Positions 34,341 through 43,765 of a stretch of DNA of 64,000 nt are shown here, piece after piece. The stretch is from Paraburkholderia sp. NMBU_R16 (GTDB taxonomy: Bacteria > Pseudomonadota > Gammaproteobacteria > Burkholderiales > Burkholderiaceae), in NCBI RefSeq assembly GCF_013282575.1, contig NZ_JAAAYE010000003.1, positions 1-64,000 of the forward strand. Reading direction: 5' to 3'. The position numbers were made by a program, and so were the translations under genes. Every line of letters begins with the position of its first letter. Within the stretch, counting starts at the first letter, position 1. The notes beneath the pieces were generated by a model, which was given only the letters and a program-made list of their open reading frames with translations, had not been told where the DNA came from and did no database searches.

Positions 34341-36068
34341 TCAGGCGCCGCTCGCGGACGGGTTGTCGTTCGCGGGTGCCCCGCGCCCGTCGAGTACCGA
34401 TTGCACGCATTCATCGACGCTGAGCTCGCGCAATGCTTGCGCGGGCAGCGTGTCATCGACTGCGCGACCGAGCGCCGCCAATGCCCTGGGTTTCAAGCGA
34501 GCCAGCACGAGCGTCTGAGCGCGCGAACGCAGCTCGGCCGCAAATATACGCAAGGCCTCGATCGAGGTGCTGTCGACGTCGGGCGACTCCTCCAGGCTCA
34601 GCATCACGGTATGCGGCGTCGGCACCTGGGTCCCGATACGGGCGCGCGCCTCGCTGAGCACACGTTCGACGTTGGCGAAGAAAAGCGGCACTTCCGGGCG
34701 CACGATCACGATGCCGTCGATCGGTCGTGCGTCGGCGTGCGCGGCAATATCGACGAAGTCATGGCTGCCGCGCAGGCGGCCCAGCACGCTCACCACCGGC
34801 ACCGACAAGCTGCGCAACGTCAGGAACAGGCTCACCGCGATCGCCGCGAGCAGCCCGTGCAATACGCCGAACACGAGCACGGCGGCCAGCGCGGCCATCG
34901 CGAGCAAACGATCGCGCTGCCAGACCCAATAAGGCCGGAACACGCCAGGATCGATCGAATGGCTCACCGCGTAGATCACAATGGCGGCGAGCACCGGCTC
35001 GGGCGTGCGCGCGAGCTGCGGCAACAGGAACGACACGATGAGGGCGATCACGAATACCGCCGCGACGCCCGCCAGACGCGTTTGCGCCCCCGCCGCCTCG
35101 TTCGCCGAGGTGGCCGAGTAGCCTGCACCGACCGGCATGCCCTGCAGCAGACCCGACGCGACATTCGCCGCCCCGAACGCGAGCAAGTCGCGGTTCGCCG
35201 AAACGCCATCGCCATGCTTGAGTGCAAACGTGCGGATCGAGCCATAGGACTCCGCGTAAAGAATCAGCATCAGCGCAAAGGCGAGTTCCACCGTTTCGAG
35301 CCATTCGGTGCGCTGAAAGGCGGGCAGCCCGAAGTGCACGTTGCGCAAATCGATATCGCCGACGATCGGAATACCCCAGCGATGCCAGTCGATCCAATAG
35401 CCAGCCCCGATGCCGAGCACGATGACGACGAGTGTGGCTGGGATCCGCGCCCGGCGACCGAGCGCGAAGAGAATGGCGAGCGCAACGGCCCCGACACCGA
35501 CGCTATGCAGATTCCACTGCGGCGCCTGCAGCAGTAGCTCGTAGGCGATGCGAGGTGCATCCGGGAATCGCGACTTCACGCCGACGATGCTGGAAATCTG
35601 CTTGAGGGCGATGGTCAGCGCGAGGCCGAAGGCGAATCCGCGCAGCACCGGCTTGGCGATGAAATCCGACACGCCGCCCAGGCGCGCCACGCCGGCCAGC
35701 AGGAAAAGGCCGCCCGCGGCCGCGACGAGCGCGGCGGCAGCTGCGAGACGGGCGCCCGGCACGGCACTCACCGTCGCGGCGAGTACGGCGGCCGACGACG
35801 ATGTCGCCGAGACGATCGCGAACCGGCTGCTGCCGAGCGCGGCATAGACGAGCAGCCCAGCGAGCAGCGCGACCACGCCCGCCTGCGGAGGCAGATTGGC
35901 AAGGCCCGCATAAGCAACGGCTTCGGGCAGTAGCAGACCGGCGATCGACACGCCCGCGAGCGCGTCTTTCGCGAGCCGCAGGGAACGCGGCGGCGCGGCT
36001 TCGGGGCTCGCGTAATGGCTCGGGTCCTGAAGATGCGCCGCGGCGGCGTGGCCGGTATCGATGGTCAT
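34341..36068 (-). CDS. SulP-family anion transporter with STAS domain
   Basis: A 575-residue transporter: 10-14 helices with the SulP signature (AGVSIAGLLLPEAVAYAGLA; ESYGSIRTFALKHGD), then a cytoplasmic STAS domain at about 430-560. SulP proteins move sulfate, bicarbonate or other anions; the substrate here cannot be read from the sequence. ATG 36068 is preferred over a TTG nine bases upstream. It converges on tssL with a 7-base gap, marking the edge of the T6SS region. Confidence 0.88.
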   Translation of the reverse strand: MTIDTGHAAAAHLQDPSHYASPEAAPPRSLRLAKDALAGVSIAGLLLPEAVAYAGLANLPPQAGVVALLAGLLVYAALGSSRFAIVSATSSSAAVLAATVSAVPGARLAAAAALVAAAGGLFLLAGVARLGGVSDFIAKPVLRGFAFGLALTIALKQISSIVGVKSRFPDAPRIAYELLLQAPQWNLHSVGVGAVALAILFALGRRARIPATLVVIVLGIGAGYWIDWHRWGIPIVGDIDLRNVHFGLPAFQRTEWLETVELAFALMLILYAESYGSIRTFALKHGDGVSANRDLLAFGAANVASGLLQGMPVGAGYSATSANEAAGAQTRLAGVAAVFVIALIVSFLLPQLARTPEPVLAAIVIYAVSHSIDPGVFRPYWVWQRDRLLAMAALAAVLVFGVLHGLLAAIAVSLFLTLRSLSVPVVSVLGRLRGSHDFVDIAAHADARPIDGIVIVRPEVPLFFANVERVLSEARARIGTQVPTPHTVMLSLEESPDVDSTSIEALRIFAAELRSRAQTLVLARLKPRALAALGRAVDDTLPAQALRELSVDECVQSVLDGRGAPANDNPSASGA

Positions 36069-36176
36069 GGTCGGCAAGGCGTGCGACGCCTTTTTGCTTT
36101 AGCTCTCGGCTCTCGTTGACGAACCGTCACGCGCCCTTGCCCGCCCGCGCGCCTGGGCACACGGCATCGACGCCAA

Positions 36177-36872
36177 TCACGGACGTCCGCTTTGCTTGTG
36201 CACGACCGCGCCAGCAGTCTTCTTGCGCCACATCTTCCAAAGCGCCGCCAGTGCGAGCGGCACGATCGCGGCGCCGATCCCCACGAGCACGATGATATTC
36301 AGGTACTGGCGGATAAACGGGATATTGCCGAAGAAGTACCCGGCGAGCACGAGCAGCAGTACCCAGCACAAGGCGCCCGCCACGTTGAAGAACTGAAAGC
36401 GCGAAACGCTCATACCGGACACGCCGGCGACGAACGGCGCAAACGTGCGTACGACAGGAACGAAGCGCGCCAGCACGATCGTCTTGCCGCCATGCCGCTC
36501 GTAGAAATCGTGCGTCTTTTGCAGCGCCGCGCGATCGAGAAAGCGCTCGAGATAGCGAATACGCGTATTGAACACGGCCGGCCCAATCGCACGGCCGATC
36601 GCATAGTTCAGCGTATTGCCGCCGACGGCCGCCGTCAGGAGCAGCAGGATGAGCCAGGTCAGGTTCATCTCGCCCGTCGCGCAAAAGGCCCCGCCGATGA
36701 ACAGAAGCGAGTCGCCCGGCAGGAACGGCAGGATGACGAGCCCGGTCTCGCAAAAGACGATGAAAAACAGCACCGCGTACACCCACGCGCCGTATTGATT
36801 GACGAAGTCGCCAAGAAACGCGTCGATGTGCAGCACCAGGCCGACGAAATGAAGCAGCGTATCCAAATGCAT
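36177..36872 (-). CDS. DedA-family membrane protein
   Basis: A 231-residue inner-membrane protein of the DedA (SNARE-associated) family, linked to lipid carrier flipping and membrane homeostasis. Family motifs are FLPGDSLLFIGGAFCATGEM, GRAIGP and the ARFVPVVRTFAPFVAGVSGM segment with conserved arginines. ATG 36872 (MHLDTLLHFVGLVLHID) matches family N-termini, but AAAGGG abuts it directly, so spacing is odd. It is divergent from mutL. Confidence 0.88.
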   Translation of the reverse strand: MHLDTLLHFVGLVLHIDAFLGDFVNQYGAWVYAVLFFIVFCETGLVILPFLPGDSLLFIGGAFCATGEMNLTWLILLLLTAAVGGNTLNYAIGRAIGPAVFNTRIRYLERFLDRAALQKTHDFYERHGGKTIVLARFVPVVRTFAPFVAGVSGMSVSRFQFFNVAGALCWVLLLVLAGYFFGNIPFIRQYLNIIVLVGIGAAIVPLALAALWKMWRKKTAGAVVHKQSGRP

Positions 36873-37006
36873 CCCTTTGAGAAAAATTCCGCGCGCGACA
36901 GGAGAGGCGGCGAAGCGCTCGCGCCATGATACCGAAAGTGCCGCGCCCATCCTCGAAACGGCTCGTCGCCGGTATGCGCCGACCGGACCGGCATGGCGCC
37001 AATCGC

Positions 37007-37012
37007 TATAAT
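37007..37012 (+). promoter_or_regulatory. TATAAT box immediately upstream of mutL
   Basis: A perfect TATAAT ends seven bases before the mutL ATG at 37019. A transcript from it would begin at or next to that ATG. No convincing -35 box is seen at 17 bases, and there is no ribosome binding site upstream of the start. Confidence 0.45.
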
Positions 37013-37018
37013 CGCGGC

Positions 37019-38986
37019 ATGTCCGAATTCCCCGAACCGCCCACGCGCATCGACAGCACGCCCGCTCGCTCCGTGCGCGCGATCGCCCCGCTGCCCGACC
37101 AGTTGATCAGCCAGATTGCGGCCGGTGAAGTGGTCGAGCGGCCGGCCTCTGTCGTCAAGGAGCTGCTGGAGAACGCGCTCGATGCGGGTGCAAAAACGCT
37201 GCGCATCGTGCTGGACGCGGGCGGCGTAAAGCGGATTTCGATCGCCGACGACGGCTGCGGCATCCCGGCGGCCGAATTGCCGCTCGCGTTGATGCGTCAT
37301 GCGACGAGCAAGATTCGATCGCTCGCCGAACTCGAAGCCGTGGCGACGCTCGGTTTTCGCGGCGAGGCGCTCGCTTCGATCGCCTCGGTCGCCGAAACGT
37401 TCATTACGAGCCGCACCGCGGACGCACCGCACGCCACGCGGATCGACGCCCAAACGGGCGCATTGTCGCCCGCGGCCGGCGCCGTCGGCACCACCATCGA
37501 AATCCGCGAGCTTTACTTCAACACGCCGGCGCGCCGGAAGTTCCTGAAAACCGAGCAGACCGAACTCGGCCACTGCATCGAAATGATCCGTCGCGCGGCC
37601 CTCGCGCGCCCCGACGTGGCGATTTCGGTGCTTCACAACGGGCGCGCGCTCGAACACTGGAACGCGAGCGAGCCGGCCCAGCGTGTCGCGAAGATTCTCG
37701 GCGAAGGTTTCGCGCTCGCGCACCTGCCGCTCGACGAGCAAGCCGGACCGCTAGCGCTCTACGGCTGCGCCGGACTGCCGACCGCAAGCCGCGGCCGGGC
37801 CGATCAGCAGTACTTTTTCGTCAACGGCCGCTTCGTGCGCGACAAGCTGCTCACGCACGCCGTGCGCGCGGCCTATGAGGACGTGCTGCACGGCGATCGC
37901 TATCCGTCATATGTGCTCTTTCTCGACCTGCCGCCCGAAGCGGTCGATGTGAACGTGCATCCCTCGAAGATCGAGGTGCGCTTTCGCGATTCCCGCGCCG
38001 TGCACCAGTTCGTCTTTCACGCGCTCCAGCGCGCGCTGGCGCGGGAAGCGGGTGCCTCGCCGGAAACCACGGCAGGCGGACACGCCACTCACCTCGCGGC
38101 CGAGCCGCAGCAGGGGTCGAATTGGCCGGTGTCCGGCGGACTCGCGCCATCGGCACCGGTTGGCGCGACGCCATCGGCGACGGTCCGCTCGGGCACGACC
38201 TGGATGCGCGATGCGCGCATGACGCAGGGCAGGCTGCCGGTCGCCCAGCCGTTGGCGCTCTACGATGCGTTGTTCGGGCGCAAGGATATCGGCCCCGGTG
38301 CGGCCGACGGGCCCACACAGGCCGTCGGCGGCATGCTCGAAGCCCGCGACAGTGCGGAGCCGCTCTACACCACGCATGCCGGCGCACCCGCAACGGACGA
38401 CGACCATCCGCTCGGCTTCGCGCTGGGCCAGATCCACGGCATCTACGTGCTCGCGCAGAATGCGCGTGGCCTCGTGATCGTCGACATGCATGCAGCCCAC
38501 GAGCGCATCCTCTACGAGCAATTCAAGCGCGCGCTCTCGGAGCGTGCGATCGCCGTGCAGCCGCTACTGTTGCCGATCTCGATGCCCGCGGACGCCGTCG
38601 AAATCGGCACGGTCGAAGAAGAACGCGAGACGCTCGATGCGCTCGGCTTCGACCTCGCGGCGCTCTCCCCCACCACACTCGCCATTCGCGCGGTACCGGC
38701 GCTGCTGAAAGACGCCGATTTGCCGGCCCTGGCGCGTGCCGTGCTCGCCGACCTGCAGGCCTACGGCGGCTCGCGCGTACTGACCGAGCGGCAGCACGAG
38801 CTGCTCGGCACGCTCGCCTGCCATCACGCCGTGCGCGCGAACCGGCGCCTGACGCTCGACGAGATGAACGCGCTGTTGCGCCAGATGGAGGCGACCGAAC
38901 GCGCCGACCAATGCAATCATGGGCGCCCCACCTGGTACCAGCTCTCGCTCGCCGATCTCGATCGCCTCTTCATGCGCGGGCAGTGA
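37019..38986 (+). CDS. mutL: DNA mismatch repair protein MutL
   Basis: A 655-residue MutL. The N-terminal GHKL ATPase holds [20 protein letters not shown]-type text (here [20 protein letters not shown]), [17 protein letters not shown] and [13 protein letters not shown] Pro/Ala-rich linker follows. The C-terminal dimer domain carries [12 protein letters not shown] at about 489-500, matching the D(M/Q)HAX2EX4E endonuclease motif found in MutL proteins of bacteria without MutH. So this MutL should nick DNA itself. No Shine-Dalgarno precedes the ATG. Confidence 0.96.
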   Translation: MSEFPEPPTRIDSTPARSVRAIAPLPDQLISQIAAGEVVERPASVVKELLENALDAGAKTLRIVLDAGGVKRISIADDGCGIPAAELPLALMRHATSKIRSLAELEAVATLGFRGEALASIASVAETFITSRTADAPHATRIDAQTGALSPAAGAVGTTIEIRELYFNTPARRKFLKTEQTELGHCIEMIRRAALARPDVAISVLHNGRALEHWNASEPAQRVAKILGEGFALAHLPLDEQAGPLALYGCAGLPTASRGRADQQYFFVNGRFVRDKLLTHAVRAAYEDVLHGDRYPSYVLFLDLPPEAVDVNVHPSKIEVRFRDSRAVHQFVFHALQRALAREAGASPETTAGGHATHLAAEPQQGSNWPVSGGLAPSAPVGATPSATVRSGTTWMRDARMTQGRLPVAQPLALYDALFGRKDIGPGAADGPTQAVGGMLEARDSAEPLYTTHAGAPATDDDHPLGFALGQIHGIYVLAQNARGLVIVDMHAAHERILYEQFKRALSERAIAVQPLLLPISMPADAVEIGTVEEERETLDALGFDLAALSPTTLAIRAVPALLKDADLPALARAVLADLQAYGGSRVLTERQHELLGTLACHHAVRANRRLTLDEMNALLRQMEATERADQCNHGRPTWYQLSLADLDRLFMRGQ

Positions 38987-38996
38987 GCGAGACGGC

Positions 38997-39941
38997 ATGA
39001 ATCGGCCTGCCATTGCCTGCCTGCTCGGCCCGACAGCGTCGGGCAAGACGGCCGCCGCGCTCGCTTGCGCCGAGCGGCTGCCCATCGAGATCGTCAGCGT
39101 CGATTCCGCGCTGGTCTATCGCACGCTGGATATCGGCACCGCCAAACCGACACCGGCCGAGCGCGCGGCGGTACCCCATCACCTGATCGACATCGTCGAG
39201 CCCACCGACAGTTATTCGGCCGCCGAATTTCGCGCCGACGCATTGCGGCTGATCGACGAGATTCGCGCGCGCGGCCGCATTCCGCTCTTCGTCGGCGGCA
39301 CGATGCTCTATTACCGGGCGTTGGCCCACGGCCTCGACGACCTACCCGCCGCCGACGCGGACATCCGGGCAGAGCTCGAAGCGCAGGCTGCCCGCGCGGG
39401 CTGGCCGGTTTTGCATGCCCGGCTCGCCGCCGTCGATCCCGTTACGGCCGCAAGGCTCGCGCCGAACGATGCGCAGCGGATTCAGCGCGCACTCGAAATC
39501 TATCTCGTTTCGGGACAGCCGATGTCGACACTGCTCGCCTCGGCCGCGGGAAGCCGCGAAGCGTCGCCGTACCGGTTCGTGCCGATCGCGCTGGAGCCGT
39601 CGGACCGCGGCGCGCTGCATGCGCGCATCGCGCGGCGCTTCGATGCGATGCTGGCGGCCGGGTTCGTCGATGAAGTCGCCGCGTTGCGCGCGCGCGGGGA
39701 TCTCGATCCGTCGATGCCCTCGATGCGCTGCGTCGGCTACCGGCAGGCCTGGGAATACCTCGATGGAACCATCGACTCGGCGACGATGCGCGACAAAGCG
39801 ATCTTTGCGACGCGGCAGTTGTGCAAACGGCAACTGACCTGGCTGCGTGCGATGACGGAGCGCATCGTCATCGATTGCTGCGCGGACTCGGCTACGCACG
39901 ACGCCGTCGAAGCGATAGAACGCGCGCTCGATACGCGCTGA
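38997..39941 (+). CDS. miaA: tRNA dimethylallyltransferase MiaA
   Basis: A 314-residue enzyme that adds a dimethylallyl group to A37 of tRNAs reading UNN codons. The P-loop GPTASGKT is at residues 11-18; [17 protein letters not shown], the [18 protein letters not shown] loop and [11 protein letters not shown] are typical. The ATG is ten bases after the mutL stop, so the two genes are likely one operon, the usual mutL-miaA pairing. Confidence 0.96.
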   Translation: MNRPAIACLLGPTASGKTAAALACAERLPIEIVSVDSALVYRTLDIGTAKPTPAERAAVPHHLIDIVEPTDSYSAAEFRADALRLIDEIRARGRIPLFVGGTMLYYRALAHGLDDLPAADADIRAELEAQAARAGWPVLHARLAAVDPVTAARLAPNDAQRIQRALEIYLVSGQPMSTLLASAAGSREASPYRFVPIALEPSDRGALHARIARRFDAMLAAGFVDEVAALRARGDLDPSMPSMRCVGYRQAWEYLDGTIDSATMRDKAIFATRQLCKRQLTWLRAMTERIVIDCCADSATHDAVEAIERALDTR

Positions 39942-39962
39942 GCGTTGCTCTGCATTGCGGCC

Positions 39963-39992
39963 CGCCCGTCGCGCGAAGGTGAACGACGGGCG
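39963..39992. terminator. Hairpin between converging miaA and purM
   Basis: CGCCCGTCG (39963-39971) and CGACGGGCG (39984-39992) form a perfect 9-bp stem with a 12-base loop, followed by TTTGCGGG on the plus strand. It fills the gap between two converging genes and can serve as a two-way terminator. T-runs are short. Confidence 0.6.
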
Positions 39993-40014
39993 TTTGCGGG
40001 CACTAGCGAGCCCG

Positions 40015-41082
40015 TTACACGACGATGGTCTGCGCTTCGCCTTCGGCCCGCGCACGCACGACGCCGATTTTCCAGACGGCTTCGCCGGCCGCGCCGAGCT
40101 GTCGCATCGCCTCGTCGGCGTCGGCTGCCGCCACGATGACGGCCATCCCGATCCCGCAATTGAAGACGCGATGCATTTCGGCATCGGCCACGCCCCCCTG
40201 CTGCTGCAACCAGGAAAAGAGCGGCGGCATCGGCCACGCGCCGTTGCGAAGTTCAGCCGTCAGGTGCTCGCCGAGCACGCGCGGAATGTTCTCGACGAGA
40301 CCGCCGCCCGTGATGTGCGCCATGCCCTTGACCGCGATGTTCTGCATCAACGCGAGCAGCGGCTTCACATAGATGCGCGTGGGCGCCATCAGCGTGTCGG
40401 CCAGCGAGCGGCCATGAAAATCGGCCGAAAGGTCAGGATTGGCGCGCTCGATGATCTTGCGCACGAGCGAAAACCCGTTGGAATGAATGCCGCTCGACGC
40501 CAGCCCGAGCACCACGTCGCCCGCGGCGATCGTGCTGCCGTCGATGATCTTGCTCTTTTCGACCGCGCCCACCGCAAAACCCGCCAGATCGTATTCGCCA
40601 TCGGGGTACATGCCCGGCATTTCAGCGGTCTCGCCCCCGATCAGCGCACAGCCGGCCAGCTCGCAGCCCTGAGCGATACCCTTCACGACCGTCGCCGCGG
40701 TGCCCACGTCGAGCTTGCCGCAGGCGAAGTAATCGAGGAAGAAAAGCGGCTCGGCGCCTTGCACGAGGATGTCGTTGACGCTCATCGCGACGAGATCCTG
40801 GCCCACCGTGTCGTGCTTGTTCAGATGAAACGCGAGCTTGAGCTTCGTCCCGACGCCGTCCGTGCCGGATACGAGCACGGGCTCGCGGTATTTCTTCGGC
40901 ACTTCGAAAAGCGCGCCGAAACCGCCGATGCCGCCCAGCACGCCGTCGCGCAGCGTCCTCTTCGCAAACGGCTTGATTGCGTCGACGAGCGCATCGCCCG
41001 CGTCGATATCGACGCCCGCATCGCGGTACGACAGACCCTGAGCCGGATGCTGCCCATCCGGAGCCGATTTCGATTGATTCAT
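40015..41082 (-). CDS. purM: Phosphoribosylformylglycinamidine cyclo-ligase PurM
   Basis: A 355-residue AIR synthetase, step five of purine synthesis, forming the imidazole ring with ATP. Signature text: [54 protein letters not shown] and [13 protein letters not shown]-type (here [15 protein letters not shown]). Divergent from the PerM-type transporter with a TAAAAT box in the shared region. Confidence 0.96.
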   Translation of the reverse strand: MNQSKSAPDGQHPAQGLSYRDAGVDIDAGDALVDAIKPFAKRTLRDGVLGGIGGFGALFEVPKKYREPVLVSGTDGVGTKLKLAFHLNKHDTVGQDLVAMSVNDILVQGAEPLFFLDYFACGKLDVGTAATVVKGIAQGCELAGCALIGGETAEMPGMYPDGEYDLAGFAVGAVEKSKIIDGSTIAAGDVVLGLASSGIHSNGFSLVRKIIERANPDLSADFHGRSLADTLMAPTRIYVKPLLALMQNIAVKGMAHITGGGLVENIPRVLGEHLTAELRNGAWPMPPLFSWLQQQGGVADAEMHRVFNCGIGMAVIVAAADADEAMRQLGAAGEAVWKIGVVRARAEGEAQTIVV

Positions 41083-41196
41083 GGGGGAGTGCGAGAAGGT
41101 CGGTAAAATGCGATTTTAACTGATGTCGGCTTCGATTCCGTGCTACTCGTCGGCAGGCCGTTCCGAACCGCTCGCCGACCCCACCAGGAAACGCTT

Positions 41197-42273
41197 TTGT
41201 CGCAGAACGCTCCGCTTCTCACGCCTTATCAGCGCCAAGCCCTTTTCTGGGGTGCCGTCGCGCTCGGCCTCGGCATGCTCCTATGGCTGCTGCGCCCCGT
41301 GCTCACCCCGTTTTTGCTCGGCGCGATCCTCGCCTACATCCTGCAGCCCGGAGTGGGATGGCTCGTGCGCAAGCGCGTGCCGCGCGGGCTCGCCGCGCTC
41401 GTGATGATGCTGTTTTTCGCGCTGCTCGTGACGCTGCTGGCGCTGCTCGTGTTCGCCGTCGTGCGGCGCGAAGGCCCACAACTGCAACAGCAGATCCCCG
41501 GGCTCATCGCGCGGCTGCACGATTGGGCTCAGCCGAAACTCGCGTTCCTAGGCTTTGGCGACGTCTTCGATTTCTCGAGCCTGCGCGACATGCTGACGGG
41601 CCAGATCGAAAGCAGCGCGCAAGCGGTCGCGCTGGCGGTCTGGAAATCGGTGCGCACGAGCAGCAACGTCATGATCACGGTGGTGGGCGACCTCGTCATG
41701 GTGCCGCTCGTGCTCTTTTACCTGCTGTACGACTGGAACATGATGCTTGCGCGCGTCGCCTCGTTCGTGCCACGGCGCTGGCTCGCGAAAACCACCGAGC
41801 TCGTCATCGAGATGGACGGGACGCTCTCGCAATATCTGCGCGGCCAGTTGCTCGTGATGGGCATCCTCGCCATCTATTACGCCGCCGCGCTCAGCGTCGC
41901 CCGCTTCGAAATCGCGCTGCCGGTGGGCATATTCACCGGGCTTGCCGTTTTCATTCCCTACGTGGGCTTCGCGACGGGGCTCATCCTCGCGCTGCTCGCC
42001 GCGCTGCTGCAGTTCGGCGACTGGTACGGCTTCGCGGCGGTGGCCGTCGTCTACGGCATCGGCCAGATTCTCGAAAGCTTCATTTTGACACCGCGGCTCG
42101 TCGGCGAGCGCATCGGCCTGCATCCGCTCGCCGTGATCTTCGCGCTGCTCGCATTCGGCCAGTTGTTCGGCTTTTTCGGGGTGCTGCTCGCCCTGCCCGT
42201 CAGTGCCATCCTCTCGACCGCGCTGCGCGAAGTGCGGCGCGGCTACCTGGCAAGCGGGCTTTACAAGAACTGA
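41197..42273 (+). CDS. AI-2E/PerM-family membrane protein
   Basis: A 358-residue protein with about eight helices. Family features are the early LLWLLRPVLTPFLLGAILAY helix, the VGDLVMVPLVLFYLLYDWNM segment, FIPYVGFATGLILALLAALL and the conserved ILESFILTPRLVGERIGLHP. Members move solutes or ions; a role in autoinducer export is not implied. TTG at 41197 is chosen because AGGA lies eight bases upstream; GTG 41140 is the alternative. It precedes hda by two bases, the conserved perM-hda pair. Confidence 0.88.
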   Translation: MSQNAPLLTPYQRQALFWGAVALGLGMLLWLLRPVLTPFLLGAILAYILQPGVGWLVRKRVPRGLAALVMMLFFALLVTLLALLVFAVVRREGPQLQQQIPGLIARLHDWAQPKLAFLGFGDVFDFSSLRDMLTGQIESSAQAVALAVWKSVRTSSNVMITVVGDLVMVPLVLFYLLYDWNMMLARVASFVPRRWLAKTTELVIEMDGTLSQYLRGQLLVMGILAIYYAAALSVARFEIALPVGIFTGLAVFIPYVGFATGLILALLAALLQFGDWYGFAAVAVVYGIGQILESFILTPRLVGERIGLHPLAVIFALLAFGQLFGFFGVLLALPVSAILSTALREVRRGYLASGLYKN

Positions 42274-42275
42274 CC

Positions 42276-43067
42276 GTGACCGTGCTGCGCCAACTGACGC
42301 TCGATCTGGGCACACCGCCGCCCTCGACATTCGACAATTTTTTCGCCGGTACCAACGCGGAACTCGTCACGCGGCTCGCCGAGCTCGACGGCGCGCTCGC
42401 GGCCGGCCCGGTGGCCGACCGCACGTTCTACATCTGGGGCGAGCCGGGCAGCGGGCGCAGCCATCTGCTGGCAGCGCTCGTGCATAGCGCGGGGCCCCAG
42501 CGCGCCCGCTTCATCGGCCCGCAAAGCGCGCTCGCGGCATTCTCGTTCGACGCACGCGTGCCGATCTATGCGATCGACGACTGCGACAAGCTCTCGAGCG
42601 CGCAACAAGTCGCGCTGTTCAACCTTTTCAACGAGGTGCGCGCGCAGCCGTCGGCAGCGCTCGTCGCCACGGGCAATGCCGCGCCGATCGCGCTGGCCGT
42701 GCGCGAGGATCTGCGCACCCGGCTCGGCTGGGGGCTGGTCTTCCACCTCGCTCCGCTGCCGGACGACCGCAAAGCCGCCGTGCTCAGGCAAGCGGCCAGG
42801 GAGCGCGGCATTGCGCTAGCCGAGGACGTCCCGAGCTATCTGCTCACGCACTTTCGCCGCGACATGCCGAGCCTGATGGCATTGCTCGATGCGCTCGACC
42901 GCTTCTCGCTCGAGCAAAAGCGCGCCGTCACGCTGCCGCTGCTGCGCACCATGCTCGCTCAGCCGGCCGCTTGGCAAGGCACGCAGGACACGGACGCGAG
43001 CGCGTCCGAACGATCGGCGGATACGCCCCCCGGCGCTCAGGCCACTGGAGCGCGCCGGTTCAAGTAA
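42276..43067 (+). CDS. hda: DnaA inactivator Hda
   Basis: A 263-residue AAA+ protein of the DnaA family without the DNA-binding domain. It promotes ATP hydrolysis on DnaA at the sliding clamp. The N-terminal clamp-binding QLTLDLG is present (residues about 6-12), with the P-loop variant GEPGSGRS at 55-62, as usual in Hda, and IDDCDKLSSAQQVALFNLFN as Walker B. The C-terminus has an extra 35-residue acidic and Ser/Thr tail. It starts with GTG at 42276. Confidence 0.92.
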   Translation: MTVLRQLTLDLGTPPPSTFDNFFAGTNAELVTRLAELDGALAAGPVADRTFYIWGEPGSGRSHLLAALVHSAGPQRARFIGPQSALAAFSFDARVPIYAIDDCDKLSSAQQVALFNLFNEVRAQPSAALVATGNAAPIALAVREDLRTRLGWGLVFHLAPLPDDRKAAVLRQAARERGIALAEDVPSYLLTHFRRDMPSLMALLDALDRFSLEQKRAVTLPLLRTMLAQPAAWQGTQDTDASASERSADTPPGAQATGARRFK

Positions 43068-43078
43068 AATGCGCCCTC

Positions 43079-43765
43079 ATGACCCATCTCGCACTTTTCG
43101 ACCTCGATCACACGCTCATCCCGACCGACAGCGACCACGAATGGGGCCGCTTCATGGTCAAGCTCGGCATTGTCGATTCCGAGCGCTTCATGCGTGACGT
43201 CGATCGCTTCTACGCCGACTACAAGGCTGGCCAGCTCGACATCCATGCCTACCTGGAAGCGATGCTGACGCCGCTTGCCAAGTATTCGCGCGAGCAACTG
43301 GCGGCCTGGCACGAGCAGTTCATGCACGAAGTCATCCGGCCCGCACTGGTTCCGGCCGCGCTCGAGCTCGTGCGCAGCCATCAGGAGAAGGGCGACCTTT
43401 GCTGCATCGTCACGGCGACGAACGAATTCATCACGCGGCCGATCGCCGACGCGTTCGGCGTCGAAATGCTGATCGCCTGCGAAGTCGAAACCGTCGACGG
43501 CCAGCCCGGGTCGGCGTTCACAGGCCGAGGCGCCGGCACGCCGAGCTACCGCGAAGGCAAGATCGTGCGCGTTGAATCATGGCTGGCGTCGCTCGGCAAA
43601 ACACTTGCCGGGTTCGAGCGCAGCTACTTTTACAGCGATTCGCATAACGATATTCCGCTGCTGGAGAAAGTCACCGATCCGATCGCGACCAATCCCGACG
43701 CAACGCTGCGCGCGCACGCCGAAGCGAAAGGCTGGCGCATCCTCGATCTTTTTGAACCGTCGTGA
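43079..43765 (+). CDS. HAD-IB family hydrolase (SerB-like)
   Basis: A 228-residue phosphatase of the HAD superfamily. Motif I DLDHTL is at residues 8-13 (nucleophile Asp8), motif II is CIVTATN, and motif III/IV is SYFYSDSHNDIPLLEKV. Subfamily IB members dephosphorylate phosphoserine and other small substrates; the true substrate is unknown. TAAAAT ends eight bases before its ATG. The stop overlaps pcnB (GTGA), indicating an operon. Confidence 0.88.
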   Translation: MTHLALFDLDHTLIPTDSDHEWGRFMVKLGIVDSERFMRDVDRFYADYKAGQLDIHAYLEAMLTPLAKYSREQLAAWHEQFMHEVIRPALVPAALELVRSHQEKGDLCCIVTATNEFITRPIADAFGVEMLIACEVETVDGQPGSAFTGRGAGTPSYREGKIVRVESWLASLGKTLAGFERSYFYSDSHNDIPLLEKVTDPIATNPDATLRAHAEAKGWRILDLFEPS

